A DNA stretch of 17,311 bases, taken from Coriobacteriales bacterium. GTDB lineage: Bacteria; Actinomycetota; Coriobacteriia; Coriobacteriales; UBA8131. The stretch spans positions 1-17,311 of the forward strand of contig JAITEK010000009.1 of NCBI GenBank assembly GCA_031282085.1. The letters are read 5' to 3'. The position numbers and the translations under genes were made by a program. Numbering within the stretch: position 1 is the stretch's first letter; every line of letters begins with the position of its first letter. The notes under the pieces are model-generated. The model saw nothing but the letters and a program-made list of their open reading frames with translations. It made no database searches and was not told where the DNA came from. Shown piece by piece: positions 9,610 to 16,126 of this stretch.

Positions 9610-9613
9610 CGCC
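9544..9613 (-). repeat. Degenerate three-hairpin element, copy 7, overlapping the 3' end of nifN
   Basis: Bases 9544-9570 match the family's hairpin-A consensus at about 20 of 27 positions by my hand alignment. The downstream GGAGCGCGTAGCGC at about 9599-9612 is identical to the third-stem core at 6695-6708. The element is read as coding sequence for the NifN tail. Confidence 0.5.
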
Positions 9614-9635
9614 ACATCGAAGGAGAGGATGCACC

Positions 9636-9944
9636 ATGATAGCACCCAAGTATCACATCTTTGTCTGTACGAGCTGCCGCATCAACGGCGTGCAGAAGGG
9701 CTTCTGCTTCCAGAAGGGGAGCGTGAACCTGGTGCAGACCCTCATGGAGGAGATCGAGGACCGTGACCTGTCGAGCGACTGCCTGGTAACGAACACCGGC
9801 TGCTTCGGCATATGTGACAAAGGCCCGATCGCCGTGGTATACCCCGAGGGCGTATGGTATGGCAACCTCGACGAGGACGCCATCGAGCAGATAGCCGAGG
9901 AGCATCTGGAGGGCGGGACCCCCGTAGAGGCTTTCAGGATTTAA
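9636..9944 (+). CDS. Thioredoxin-fold [2Fe-2S] ferredoxin, C. pasteurianum type
   Basis: 102 residues. MIAPKYHIFVCTSCRINGVQKGFC and NTGCFGIC place cysteines at 11, 14, 24, 56 and 60, the same numbering as the C. pasteurianum [2Fe-2S] ferredoxin. An extra Cys49 is present. The conserved PIAVVYPEGVWYGN segment follows at about 64-77. That ferredoxin is dimeric and has been reported to interact with the nitrogenase MoFe protein; its exact job there is not settled. Its place right behind nifN (26-base gap, RBS AAGGAGAGG at about 9620-9628) supports a nitrogenase role as electron carrier or in cofactor assembly. Length is full and nothing is missing. A complex I NuoE-like or hydrogenase ferredoxin is possible by fold but less likely by context. 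Confidence 0.9.
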   Translation: MIAPKYHIFVCTSCRINGVQKGFCFQKGSVNLVQTLMEEIEDRDLSSDCLVTNTGCFGICDKGPIAVVYPEGVWYGNLDEDAIEQIAEEHLEGGTPVEAFRI

Positions 9945-9967
9945 GCGTGCTGGACAATAACCGCCCC

Positions 9968-9993
9968 GTCATTCCGGGCTTGTCCCGGAATCT
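9968..9993 (-). repeat. Isolated hairpin A of the repeat family, copy 8
   Basis: ATTCCGGG-CTTGT-CCCGGAAT at 9971-9991, preceded by GTC. Stems 2 and 3 of the element are not seen. It lies between the ferredoxin and AnfO-family genes. It could fold in the transcript, but no T-run follows, so a terminator is not supported. Confidence 0.65.
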
Positions 9994-10104
9994 AACGTGG
10001 GATAGGGGTAGCAAGGCGGAGGTGGCACAAAGAACGACAGGTTCGTGCAGGGCAAGCCAGACCGATTCCGGTCCAGGCATCTCAGGACGTAAGGCGGTGA
10101 GAGC

Positions 10105-10716
10105 ATGGGTGATGTAGCGATATTCACCAACAAGGACTCAGAGATATGCGACTTCTTCGAGTCGAGCAGATTCCTGGTGTTCAGGAAGGTGTCCGGCGGT
10201 TGGCGGGTTGCCCGCGAGGCGCGCTACGAAACGGTAGCTCCCACGTCGCCCGCCCGCACTCGCGCCGCCGCCCGGCAGTTGCTGCCGCTCATCGCAGGCT
10301 GCGACATCGTGGCCGGCGGTGCGTTGTTCGGCATACCCTACACCGTGTTCGACCAGGCGGGCCTGCACATCTTCGAGATAGGAGCCATTACCGATGATGT
10401 GCTCGACGAGATGTGCTCCGATGTGGAGCAGGTGCAGGCACAGCACGCGCGTGACGCAGCCGCAAGCGCGGTGCGCCCCACCGAAACGCGCACGCCGGGC
10501 TTCTACGAGCTCGACCTCATAGAGGCGCAAAGCACGTACCCCGAGCTCTCGTCCAAGAAGATACTGACGGACTTTCTGGAGAACACCCCGTTCCTCGAGC
10601 TACACCTCCGGTGCAAGCACGTACCACCCTGGATAGAGAACAGCGGCGCCTACTGCGTGCAACAAAGCAACGCCAAAGACGGCGCAATCACGGCAATCAT
10701 CAGCAAACAGTGTTGA
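10105..10716 (+). CDS. AnfO-family nitrogenase accessory protein
   Basis: 203 residues. The N-terminus (VAIFTNKDSEICDFFES, then VFRKVSGGWRVAREARYE) and the C-terminal part (GFYELDLIEAQ, then FLENTPFLELHLRCKHVPPWIE at about 158-178) fit the AnfO family, first named for a gene beside the Fe-only nitrogenase. Its biochemical role is not known. No anfDGK gene is visible here, and NifD is clearly the Mo type, so the name reflects family only. No signal peptide or membrane segment is seen, so it is probably cytoplasmic. ATG 10105 has a modest SD (AAGGCGGTGAG, about 5-14 bases upstream). The gap of 160 bases from the ferredoxin holds one repeat hairpin. The next gene starts 15 bases after its stop. 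Recognition is by remembered motifs, not by a search. Confidence 0.68.
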   Translation: MGDVAIFTNKDSEICDFFESSRFLVFRKVSGGWRVAREARYETVAPTSPARTRAAARQLLPLIAGCDIVAGGALFGIPYTVFDQAGLHIFEIGAITDDVLDEMCSDVEQVQAQHARDAAASAVRPTETRTPGFYELDLIEAQSTYPELSSKKILTDFLENTPFLELHLRCKHVPPWIENSGAYCVQQSNAKDGAITAIISKQC

Positions 10717-10731
10717 GGGAGGGGAGAGGCG

Positions 10732-11718
10732 ATGCGTAACTTCGACATTCTGAGTGAGACGGCCCTGCAACTGCCAACAGGCGTTTTCTCCGGCGTGGAG
10801 AGCTACACCTGTTTTGAGAGCGGGGAGCTGGAGGGCATACGGCTTGCCGAGAAGAACATGCTCATAACCCACGCGGGAGAACTGGTGCCCGCCTACACCG
10901 AGAACCATCGTCGCAAGAACAAATACTCGGTTGAGTTCTACAAAAGCGGCATGGTAAAAGCGGTCACGCTCGACGAACAGCAGGAGATACAAACGCCCCT
11001 GGGCGAGTTCCTGGCCGAGACGGTGATCTTCTTTGAGACGGGCGAGCTGCGGCGCTTTCTGCCCCTGGACGGCAAGATAAGCGGCCTGTGGACCGAGGAG
11101 GAGGAGCGCGCGCTGGGCATACCGTTCAGCTTTGAATTCCCCTTTGCAACGTTTACCGCTCTCATCAATTCGGTCTCTCTCTATAAAAGCGGCGCCATAC
11201 GCAGCATCACGCTGTTCCCCGGCGAGAGGATAAACCTGCAAACCGCGCAGGGTGAGGTGGTTGTGCGGCATGGGTTTGCGCTTTACGAGAACGGCGCGCT
11301 TGAGTCGCTTGAGCCAGCGCAGCCCTCTACGTTCCAGACGCAGATAGGTGCGCTCACCGCCTTTGACCCCGACGCGATAGGCATAACCGCCGACGAGAAT
11401 TCGCTGGTATTCGATAAGCACGGCAGGGTCATTGCCCTCACTACGGTGCAGGACAGCGTCGCCGTGCAAACCCCCGAGGGACGCCTGGTGACCCTCTCAC
11501 CGCGCGAGGTGATAAACCCCCTGGACAACGAGAGCCTCATGACCGAGGGACTGCGCGTCCTCATCGACTACGACGCGGGAACCGTGACCTTCTGCAGCGC
11601 CCAGGGCAAGACCGTGGTACCTTTCCCCGGGAGCGGATTCACCGTCATCCCCTACACAGGCGTCTCCCTCAGCTGCAAACCCACCGACTGCGCCAGCTGC
11701 TCCCTGGCCTGCGCGTAA
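10732..11718 (+). CDS. Unnamed nif-linked protein with MORN-like repeats and C-terminal cysteine motif
   Basis: 328 residues of no named function that I can assign. About seven degenerate units share a [FLY][YFD]xxGxhxxh core: CFESGELEGIRL (27-38), FYKSGMVKAVTL (69-80), FFETGELRRFLPL (100-112), LYKSGAIRSITL (150-161), LYENGALESL (184-193), VFDKHGRVIAL (226-236) and IDYDAGTVTF (278-287). Each is followed by a strand such as INLQTAQGE or VAVQTPEGR. This looks like MORN-variant beta-hairpin repeats. The protein ends in SCKPTDCASCSLACA, with Cys315, 320, 323 and 327 (C-x4-C-x2-C-x3-C), which could bind a metal or an Fe-S cluster. No signal peptide or membrane segment is seen. RBS GAGGGAGGGGAG lies directly behind the AnfO-family stop, so it is very probably cotranscribed with the nif genes. 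It is the last gene before the strand switch. Confidence 0.85.
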   Translation: MRNFDILSETALQLPTGVFSGVESYTCFESGELEGIRLAEKNMLITHAGELVPAYTENHRRKNKYSVEFYKSGMVKAVTLDEQQEIQTPLGEFLAETVIFFETGELRRFLPLDGKISGLWTEEEERALGIPFSFEFPFATFTALINSVSLYKSGAIRSITLFPGERINLQTAQGEVVVRHGFALYENGALESLEPAQPSTFQTQIGALTAFDPDAIGITADENSLVFDKHGRVIALTTVQDSVAVQTPEGRLVTLSPREVINPLDNESLMTEGLRVLIDYDAGTVTFCSAQGKTVVPFPGSGFTVIPYTGVSLSCKPTDCASCSLACA

Positions 11719-11750
11719 CAACCCGCCGCCCGCCCTCGCCCGCCGCCCCG

Positions 11751-11842
11751 TCTCACGAGGACGGCTGACGCCGTCCCGCGGTATATAGTAAGTCCGGTCG
11801 CTATCGCGCCCGGTTGGACCCTGGGACAAGCCCTGGGTGACG
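11751..11842 (+). repeat. Three-hairpin element, copy 9
   Basis: TCACGAG, then stem 3 GGACGGC-TGAC-GCCGTCC (11759-11776), then GTCCGGTCGCTATCGCGCCC, then hairpin A ACCCTGGG-ACAAG-CCCTGGGT (11818-11838, one mispair). It is the inverse orientation of the copy at 6631-6718. Confidence 0.72.
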
Positions 11843-11851
11843 GGAAAATCG

Positions 11852-11940
11852 TGTCACGAGAGCGCTGACGCGCTCCGCGGTGCATAGTGAGTCCGGTCGC
11901 TATCGCGCCCGGTTGGATTCCGGCATAAAGCCGGAATGAC
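11852..11940 (+). repeat. Three-hairpin element, copy 10
   Basis: TCACGAG, then stem 3 GAGCGC-TGAC-GCGCTC (11860-11875), then GTCCGGTCGCTATCGCGCCC, then hairpin A ATTCCGGC-ATAAA-GCCGGAAT (11917-11937). It is in tandem with copy 9. The stem arms differ from copy 9 but remain complementary. Confidence 0.75.
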
Positions 11941-11952
11941 GAACAAAATCCC

Positions 11953-12028
11953 GTCATTCTGGGCTTGTCCCAGAATCCAGTCGCACGCGATAGCGGGCGA
12001 CACATGGAGAGCGCGCAGCGCGACACAC
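11953..12028 (-). repeat. Three-hairpin element, copy 11
   Basis: Hairpin A ATTCTGGG-CTTGT-CCCAGAAT (11956-11976), then GTCGCACGCGATAGCGGGCG, then GAGAGCGCGCAGCGCGACAC. It is a nearly exact reverse complement of the copy at 1564-1634. Confidence 0.75.
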
Positions 12029-12043
12029 GATTAGCGCAAAAGC

Positions 12044-12075
12044 AAAAAATCGGCGCCCCCAAGGAGGCGCCGATT
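12044..12075 (-). terminator. Rho-independent terminator of cysK
   Basis: Read on the minus strand: a perfect 10-bp stem AATCGGCGCC/GGCGCCGATT (12075-12066 with 12057-12048), an 8-base loop and then a run of T residues (12049-12044). It lies 26 bases behind the cysK stop. This is the only classical stem plus T-run terminator I can see in the window. Confidence 0.85.
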
Positions 12076-12100
12076 ACGGTTGTCGCAGGTTTCTCGCTGA

Positions 12101-13030
12101 CTACTCCGCAAACAGCACGGTGGAGAGATAACGCTCGCCAGTGTCCGGCAGGATGGCGACGATCTTCTTGCCGGCGTTCTCGGGGCGCTTCGCGAGTTGG
12201 GTCGCGGCCCACAGCGCGGCGCCGGAGGAGATGCCCACCAGCACGCCGTCGGTCTTGGCGACAACGCGCCCGGTCGCAAAGGCGTCGTCATTCTCCACGG
12301 TGATAATCTCGTCGTAGATGGCGGTGTTGAGCACGTCGGGCACAAAACCCGCGCCGATGCCCTGGATCTTGTGGGGGCCCGGTGTGCCCTTGGAGAGCAC
12401 CGGTGAAGCGGCCGGCTCAACGGCAACCACGTATACGTCGGGCTTCTTGCTCTTGAGATACTCACCTGCGCCGGTGATGGTGCCGCCGGTGCCGATACCG
12501 CTCACAAAGATGTCAACGTCACCGTCGGTGTCCTCCCAGACCTCCGGTCCGGTGGTCGCCTTGTGGACGGCGGGGTTGGCGGGGTTGACGAACTGCCCGG
12601 GGATAAAGCTGTTTGGCGTCTCGGCGGCCAGCTCGTTGGACTTCTCGATGGCGCCCTTCATACCCTTGGCGCCGTCGGTCAGCACCAGCTCGGCGCCATA
12701 GGCGGCCAGCAGGTTGCGGCGCTCAATGGACATGGTGTCGGGCATGGTGAGGATGAGGCGGTAACCTCGTGCGGCGGCAATGGCAGCCAGGCCGATGCCT
12801 GTGTTGCCGCTTGTCGGCTCGATGAGCACGGTGTCCTTGTTGATCTTGCCTGCCTTCTCGGCGTCGTCGATCATCGCCAACGCGATGCGGTCCTTAACGC
12901 TACCGGCAGGGTTGAACGACTCAAGTTTAGCGATAATGGTGGCGCCCAGGCCATTCGCGGCATTGTAGCCAACCAGCTCAACAAGGGGGGTTTTGCCGAC
13001 AAGCTCACTGATATTCTTATAGACGGTCAT
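12101..13030 (-). CDS. cysK: Cysteine synthase (O-acetylserine sulfhydrylase) CysK
   Basis: A PLP enzyme that makes L-cysteine from O-acetyl-L-serine and sulfide. 309 residues, normal length. The PLP lysine is Lys46 in NPAGSVKDR (40-48). The substrate loop TSGNTGIGLA lies at about 73-82, the phosphate-binding GIGTGGTITGAGEY near 180-193, and the C-terminal PDTGERYLST is intact. The ATG at 13030 has AAGGAG 6 bases upstream. It has its own promoter (13074-13102) and a strong terminator, so it is probably monocistronic. Cysteine is the sulfur donor for Fe-S and nitrogenase cofactor assembly, which makes the location next to nif sensible. In Firmicutes CysK is also the partner of the repressor CymR, and a CymR-like protein is encoded at 16127-16561. 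CysM or cystathionine beta-synthase is less likely given the motif set. Confidence 0.95.
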   Translation of the reverse strand: MTVYKNISELVGKTPLVELVGYNAANGLGATIIAKLESFNPAGSVKDRIALAMIDDAEKAGKINKDTVLIEPTSGNTGIGLAAIAAARGYRLILTMPDTMSIERRNLLAAYGAELVLTDGAKGMKGAIEKSNELAAETPNSFIPGQFVNPANPAVHKATTGPEVWEDTDGDVDIFVSGIGTGGTITGAGEYLKSKKPDVYVVAVEPAASPVLSKGTPGPHKIQGIGAGFVPDVLNTAIYDEIITVENDDAFATGRVVAKTDGVLVGISSGAALWAATQLAKRPENAGKKIVAILPDTGERYLSTVLFAE

Positions 13031-13045
13031 GTACGGCTCCTTTCA

Positions 13046-13102
13046 AAACTTAGGAAGTTTATAAGATTGGTAGAGTATAATCCTCACTTAAAGATACTGC
13101 AA
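13046..13102 (-). promoter_or_regulatory. cysK promoter with a palindrome in the leader
   Basis: On the minus strand, TTGCAG (13102-13097) and TATACT (13079-13074) are separated by 17 bases. The -10 box is good and the -35 weak. A perfect inverted repeat AAACTT-N3-AAGTTT (13046-13060) lies between the start region and the RBS and is a candidate repressor site. A second perfect -10 (TATAAT, complement of 13119-13124) lies upstream without a good -35. The rest of 13103-13184 shows nothing further. Confidence 0.5.
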
Positions 13103-13184
13103 GGCTTCTTTCCGACATTATAGCGAGATAATGAGCACTTAACGCGTATATTCAGGCCTTTATCGTCTTCTTGCGCAAAACCCC

Positions 13185-13973
13185 TCAGAGATTTATGACG
13201 ATTGCACCCAGTATCGCCGTCAGCGCACTGAACAGAGTGCCCATAAGGTAATATTCCGCAAAAGCGGGCTCGTTTTCTATCTTTTTGAAGCGTGCGATGG
13301 ATTTTGCCGCGAACACAAAAGCTATGGCTGAGTATTGACCATACAACGCAAGGATAAGCACAATCAAGCGTTCCAGTATACCGATGTATCGTCCCATGCC
13401 CAGGTCATTTCCTGTTTTGCTGCCAAGCATTCTGATGGCGATGTTGACGGGCCTTATAAGCAGCAGGAGTATGACAACAGATTGTACGAATTTGTCGGGG
13501 GGAAGTGTGACCTGAAGTCTATTCTCATAAAGGCATTGCAGCCAGAGGGTTAGCGGAGAATGCGAGGTGTCAACAAATGATAAAAACGTAACGGTCGCAA
13601 GGGTGATGGTGATGAGATGTACCAATTGGTCGCAGAAGAATAAGCATCTAGGTGATCGCTGCTTCTTTCGCGTGGGAGGAGTCGAGCGTTTGAGAGAGCA
13701 GAGCGTTACTTTTTGCGAGGAGATACGCATCTTTACCCAGTCAATTAAAAAGTGGATGACTGATAATGCCACGCCGAGCAACAAAGCACTTCCTCCGTAG
13801 AAGCACAGCGTAATCAAGAGCATGGTTGCGGCGTAATAACACGAATGTGTTGCTAGTGCATAGAAACTACCGTCGTTCTTCTCTCGCGCCAGCTTTTCGT
13901 TCTGAAAGTAGAAGTCCCCCAGAAGGTGAGCGCCCAAAACAAGCCAGAATAGACTGCTGTTGACGAGCATCAT
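13185..13973 (-). CDS. DUF3307 multi-pass membrane protein
   Basis: 262 residues with GAHLLGDFYFQ (14-24), the opening motif of DUF3307, and later HFLIDWVK (74-81), DQLVHL (115-120), YIGILERLIVLILAL (196-210) and FAAKSIARFKKI (220-231). About seven hydrophobic segments are visible (roughly 5-23, 38-58, 60-80, 112-133, 163-182, 197-218 and 243-261), so it is an inner-membrane protein. A Lys/Arg-rich loop lies at about 87-109. DUF3307 has no established function but often sits beside SatD-family genes. Here its ATG overlaps the stop of the SatD-TPR gene (ATGA at 13973-13970), so the two are translationally coupled and probably act together. Composition is visibly more AT-rich than the nif genes, which suggests a separate origin. 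Confidence 0.85.
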   Translation of the reverse strand: MMLVNSSLFWLVLGAHLLGDFYFQNEKLAREKNDGSFYALATHSCYYAATMLLITLCFYGGSALLLGVALSVIHFLIDWVKMRISSQKVTLCSLKRSTPPTRKKQRSPRCLFFCDQLVHLITITLATVTFLSFVDTSHSPLTLWLQCLYENRLQVTLPPDKFVQSVVILLLLIRPVNIAIRMLGSKTGNDLGMGRYIGILERLIVLILALYGQYSAIAFVFAAKSIARFKKIENEPAFAEYYLMGTLFSALTAILGAIVINL

Positions 13974-15868
13974 GACAGTTCCCCTCTCCCTGATGCGCCA
14001 GCCTTGCTTGAGTCTTGCTTTGGGAACCGTGTCGAGGACACTTCCTCAAGAAAAGCAATAGCCTGCTCCAAATCTCCTTTTGCCTTGTAGGTGTCGACTA
14101 TGGCACGCTGAAGTCTAAGCGTCTTTTCGTGTTCTTTCCCATAGACACGTTGGTAGATGGGCAAAGCTTTCCCATAAAACTCAAGTGCCTTGTCATAGTC
14201 TCCCAGCGCGCGATACACCCCACCGATGTTGTTGTAGCTTTCAGCCGTTGAGGGATGCTCAACCCCTAACACCTTCTCGCGTATCGCCTGTGCCTTTGAG
14301 GAAAACTCCAGCGCCTTGTCATAGTCTCCCAGCTCGCGATACGCCGAACCGATGTTGCTGTAGCTCATAGCCGTTGAGGCATGTTCAACTCCTAACACCT
14401 TCTCGCGCATCGCCAGTGCCTTTGAGGAAAGCTCAAGTGCCTTGTCATAGTCTCCCAGCTCGTGATACACCCTACCGATGTTGCTGTAGCTTGTAGCCGT
14501 TGAGGCATGTTCAACTCCTAACACCTTCTCGTATATCTCCAGCGCCTTTGAGTACAACTCAAGTGCCTTGTCATAGTCTCCCAGCGCGTAATACACCAAA
14601 CCGATGTTGTTGTAGCTTGTAGCCGTTGAGGGATGCTCAACCCCTAACACCTTCTTGCGTATCGCCAGCGCCTTTGAGTACAACTCAAGTGCCTTGTCAT
14701 AGTCTCCCAGCTCGCGATACACCGAACCGATGTTGCTGTAGTCTGTAGCCGTTGAGGTATGCTCACTCCCTAACACCTTCTCGTTTATCGCCAGTGCTTT
14801 TGAGGAAAACCCAAGCGCCTTGTCATACTCTCCCAGCGTGCGATACACCGCACCGATGTTGTTGTAGCTTTCAGCCGTTGAGGGATGCTCAATCCCCAAC
14901 ACCTTCTCGCGTATCGCCAGTGCCTTTGAGTGAAACCCAAGTGCCTTGTCATACTCTCCCAGCGCGTAATACACCAAACCGATGTTGTTGTAGCTTGTAG
15001 CCGTTGAGGTATGATCAACTCCTAACACCTTCTCGTATAGTTTTCGGGCTTCTTCAAAAAACTCCAAGGCTTCCTGATACTCTCCTTGGCCGGCGTGGTA
15101 CCTCCCCGTAGCCATGAGCGAACGAGCCTGGTCCTCCATTTGGGATTCGTAATCCTCCGTTTCGGAGTCGCTCGCAAAATCGTATTGCTCCCGAAGATAG
15201 CGGATCAGGCTGTCGCTCAGTGATTGGAACTCTTGGTAATGCGCAGCTTGCAGTTGCCGGGATACCGTCGAGCGCTCCACGCCCAGCAAGTCAGCTGCTC
15301 GCTTGGGGCTATAGTTTTGGCTCTGCATCAGCCAGACCAACTCGCGTTGTTTTGTCGTCCAGCCTGAGGCTATAACGTTGAGTCCGGTAATCAGGGCATT
15401 AAGAAGCCCTATGTCAGGTTTATCAGATTTGTCTGGCCTGCTGGATTTAAGACGTATAGCATAAAGCTCAGCTGTTTGGTTTTTGCCAGACGAACCTGCC
15501 TTCAGCGCATCTAACGCTTCGCGCGCGCCAGAATAGGCAGGTCCGTCTGCGCCCAACGCCTTTTCTCGCTTGATGTCGGTGTAGACTTCGCTGATGCCTA
15601 TGCCAAAGCGCGCCTGATGCGGGTGCAGTTCGCGTATCAGTAGTTGGACTATCTCGATGCTCTGCCAGCTTGTCTGGAGTAGGCCCTGGAACTCGTCACC
15701 CAGGGTGATAACAAAGTCGGAGGCGATGTGGTCTTTGTAATCGACGTTAATCCGGGCGAGCAAACGCTCCAGGTGCTCTTGGAGTTCTTTCCGTTCGGCT
15801 CGGGCAATGTCCCTCGAACGAACAATATCGCCTATTATCGCGCAGTACGTTGTACTCACCTCATCCAA
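13970..15868 (-). CDS. SatD-family protein fused to an HTH and a TPR array
   Basis: 632 residues. Residues 5-140 fit SatD: YCAIIGDIVRSRD (8-20), SDFVITLGDEFQGLL (50-64), RFGIGISEVYTDI (87-99) and GADGPAYSGAREAL (106-119). The alternation of strands and the GDEF-like motif recall a nucleotide-cyclase palm fold, which is my inference. Residues 168-215 (WTTKQRELVWLMQS, then SPKRAADLLGVERSTVSRQLQ) form a sigma-region-4-like HTH. Residues 249-626 are TPRs: seven nearly identical 42-residue kinesin-light-chain-type units (291-584) flanked by two divergent ones. The frame opens at TTG 15868; GTG at 15859 would give MSTTYCAIIGDI, closer to usual SatD starts. Neither has a strong SD. Its stop overlaps the DUF3307 start. 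I know of SatD/DUF3307 pairs, but not of this TPR fusion as a described system. It could be a nucleotide or stress sensor. Confidence 0.85.
   Translation of the reverse strand: MDEVSTTYCAIIGDIVRSRDIARAERKELQEHLERLLARINVDYKDHIASDFVITLGDEFQGLLQTSWQSIEIVQLLIRELHPHQARFGIGISEVYTDIKREKALGADGPAYSGAREALDALKAGSSGKNQTAELYAIRLKSSRPDKSDKPDIGLLNALITGLNVIASGWTTKQRELVWLMQSQNYSPKRAADLLGVERSTVSRQLQAAHYQEFQSLSDSLIRYLREQYDFASDSETEDYESQMEDQARSLMATGRYHAGQGEYQEALEFFEEARKLYEKVLGVDHTSTATSYNNIGLVYYALGEYDKALGFHSKALAIREKVLGIEHPSTAESYNNIGAVYRTLGEYDKALGFSSKALAINEKVLGSEHTSTATDYSNIGSVYRELGDYDKALELYSKALAIRKKVLGVEHPSTATSYNNIGLVYYALGDYDKALELYSKALEIYEKVLGVEHASTATSYSNIGRVYHELGDYDKALELSSKALAMREKVLGVEHASTAMSYSNIGSAYRELGDYDKALEFSSKAQAIREKVLGVEHPSTAESYNNIGGVYRALGDYDKALEFYGKALPIYQRVYGKEHEKTLRLQRAIVDTYKAKGDLEQAIAFLEEVSSTRFPKQDSSKAGASGRGELS
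14117..14998 (-). repeat. 126-bp tandem repeat array (7 units) in the TPR region
   Basis: Seven in-frame 126-base units encode residues 291-584. Long stretches are identical between neighbours, for example GACTATGACAAGGC and TCAACGGC in most units (as read on the coding strand). Synonymous positions are conserved as well as the protein, so the array has been amplified or homogenised recently and could change copy number. Confidence 0.9.
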
Positions 15869-15919
15869 CTAAGTCGCATGAACAGTCCGCCTGAACGCCA
15901 CAAGCCTGCTATCGATGCT

Positions 15920-15983
15920 GTGAGGCGTCGCACTTACCTGCGGGCTTTTCCACGTGGATTCTGGGACAAGCCCCAGAATGACG
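15920..15983 (+). repeat. Three-hairpin element, copy 12 (decayed)
   Basis: TGAGGCGTCGCACTTACCTG is followed by a degenerate middle and hairpin A, ATTCTGGG-ACAAGC-CCCAGAAT (15958-15979, with one extra loop base), then GACGGGG. It lies about 50 bases upstream of the SatD-TPR start. Confidence 0.6.
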
Positions 15984-16031
15984 GGGTTCTTGGGCAGCTT
16001 GTGTGCTCAGTCGAACTTGACATGGCAAAGA

Positions 16032-16109
16032 GTAGCACAAAATCATGCAACTTACAATTAGTTGCATAAAATCATGCAACATTTAGTCAGTTGCATAAAA
16101 TCGAGCAAC
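16032..16109. repeat. Array of three 20-bp palindromic repeats with 9-bp spacers
   Basis: The units are GTAGCACAAAATCATGCAAC (16032-16051), GTTGCATAAAATCATGCAAC (16061-16080) and GTTGCATAAAATCGAGCAAC (16090-16109). The middle unit is an inverted repeat GTTGCAT-N6-ATGCAAC. The spacers TTACAATTA and ATTTAGTCA are both exactly 9 bases, giving a strict 29-bp period. This looks like a set of operator sites or iterons for a dimeric DNA-binding protein. It overlaps the likely promoter of the SatD-TPR gene and lies 18 bases beyond the 3' end of the Rrf2 gene. Units are too short and spacers too small for a CRISPR. Confidence 0.85.
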
Positions 16110-16126
16110 TCAAGAGGAGGGAAGGG

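Larger units (their letters stand above)
11719..12100. other. Repeat-filled convergent gap between the nif run and cysK
   Basis: 382 bases with no supported gene. It holds three copies of the three-hairpin element, two of them a direct tandem pair with a period of about 100 bases (11751-11842, 11852-11940), plus an inverted copy (11953-12028) and the cysK terminator (12044-12075). The minus frame of 186 residues across this stretch is repeat translation. Confidence 0.8.
15869..16126. other. Gap between the SatD-TPR gene and the Rrf2 gene
   Basis: 258 bases without a supported gene. It contains one repeat element (15920-15983), the 3 x 20-bp array (16032-16109), and probably the promoter of the SatD-TPR/DUF3307 pair. 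A weak minus-strand candidate is TTGTAA (complement of 16052-16057) with TACTCT (complement of 16029-16034), 17 bases apart and embedded in the array. A TTGACA at 16017-16022 on the plus strand has no matching -10 box and no gene to serve. Confidence 0.6.

Noticed and set aside
9968..9993. Rho-independent terminator behind the ferredoxin gene
   Set aside because: The stem-loop is good but no T-run follows, and it belongs to the repeat family.
14117..14998. CRISPR or non-coding satellite
   Set aside because: The 126-bp periodic array is in frame within a 632-codon gene and encodes canonical 42-residue TPR units.
16032..16109. Mini-CRISPR
   Set aside because: Repeats of 20 bp with 9-bp spacers, only three copies and no cas genes. 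The palindromic unit fits operator sites better.
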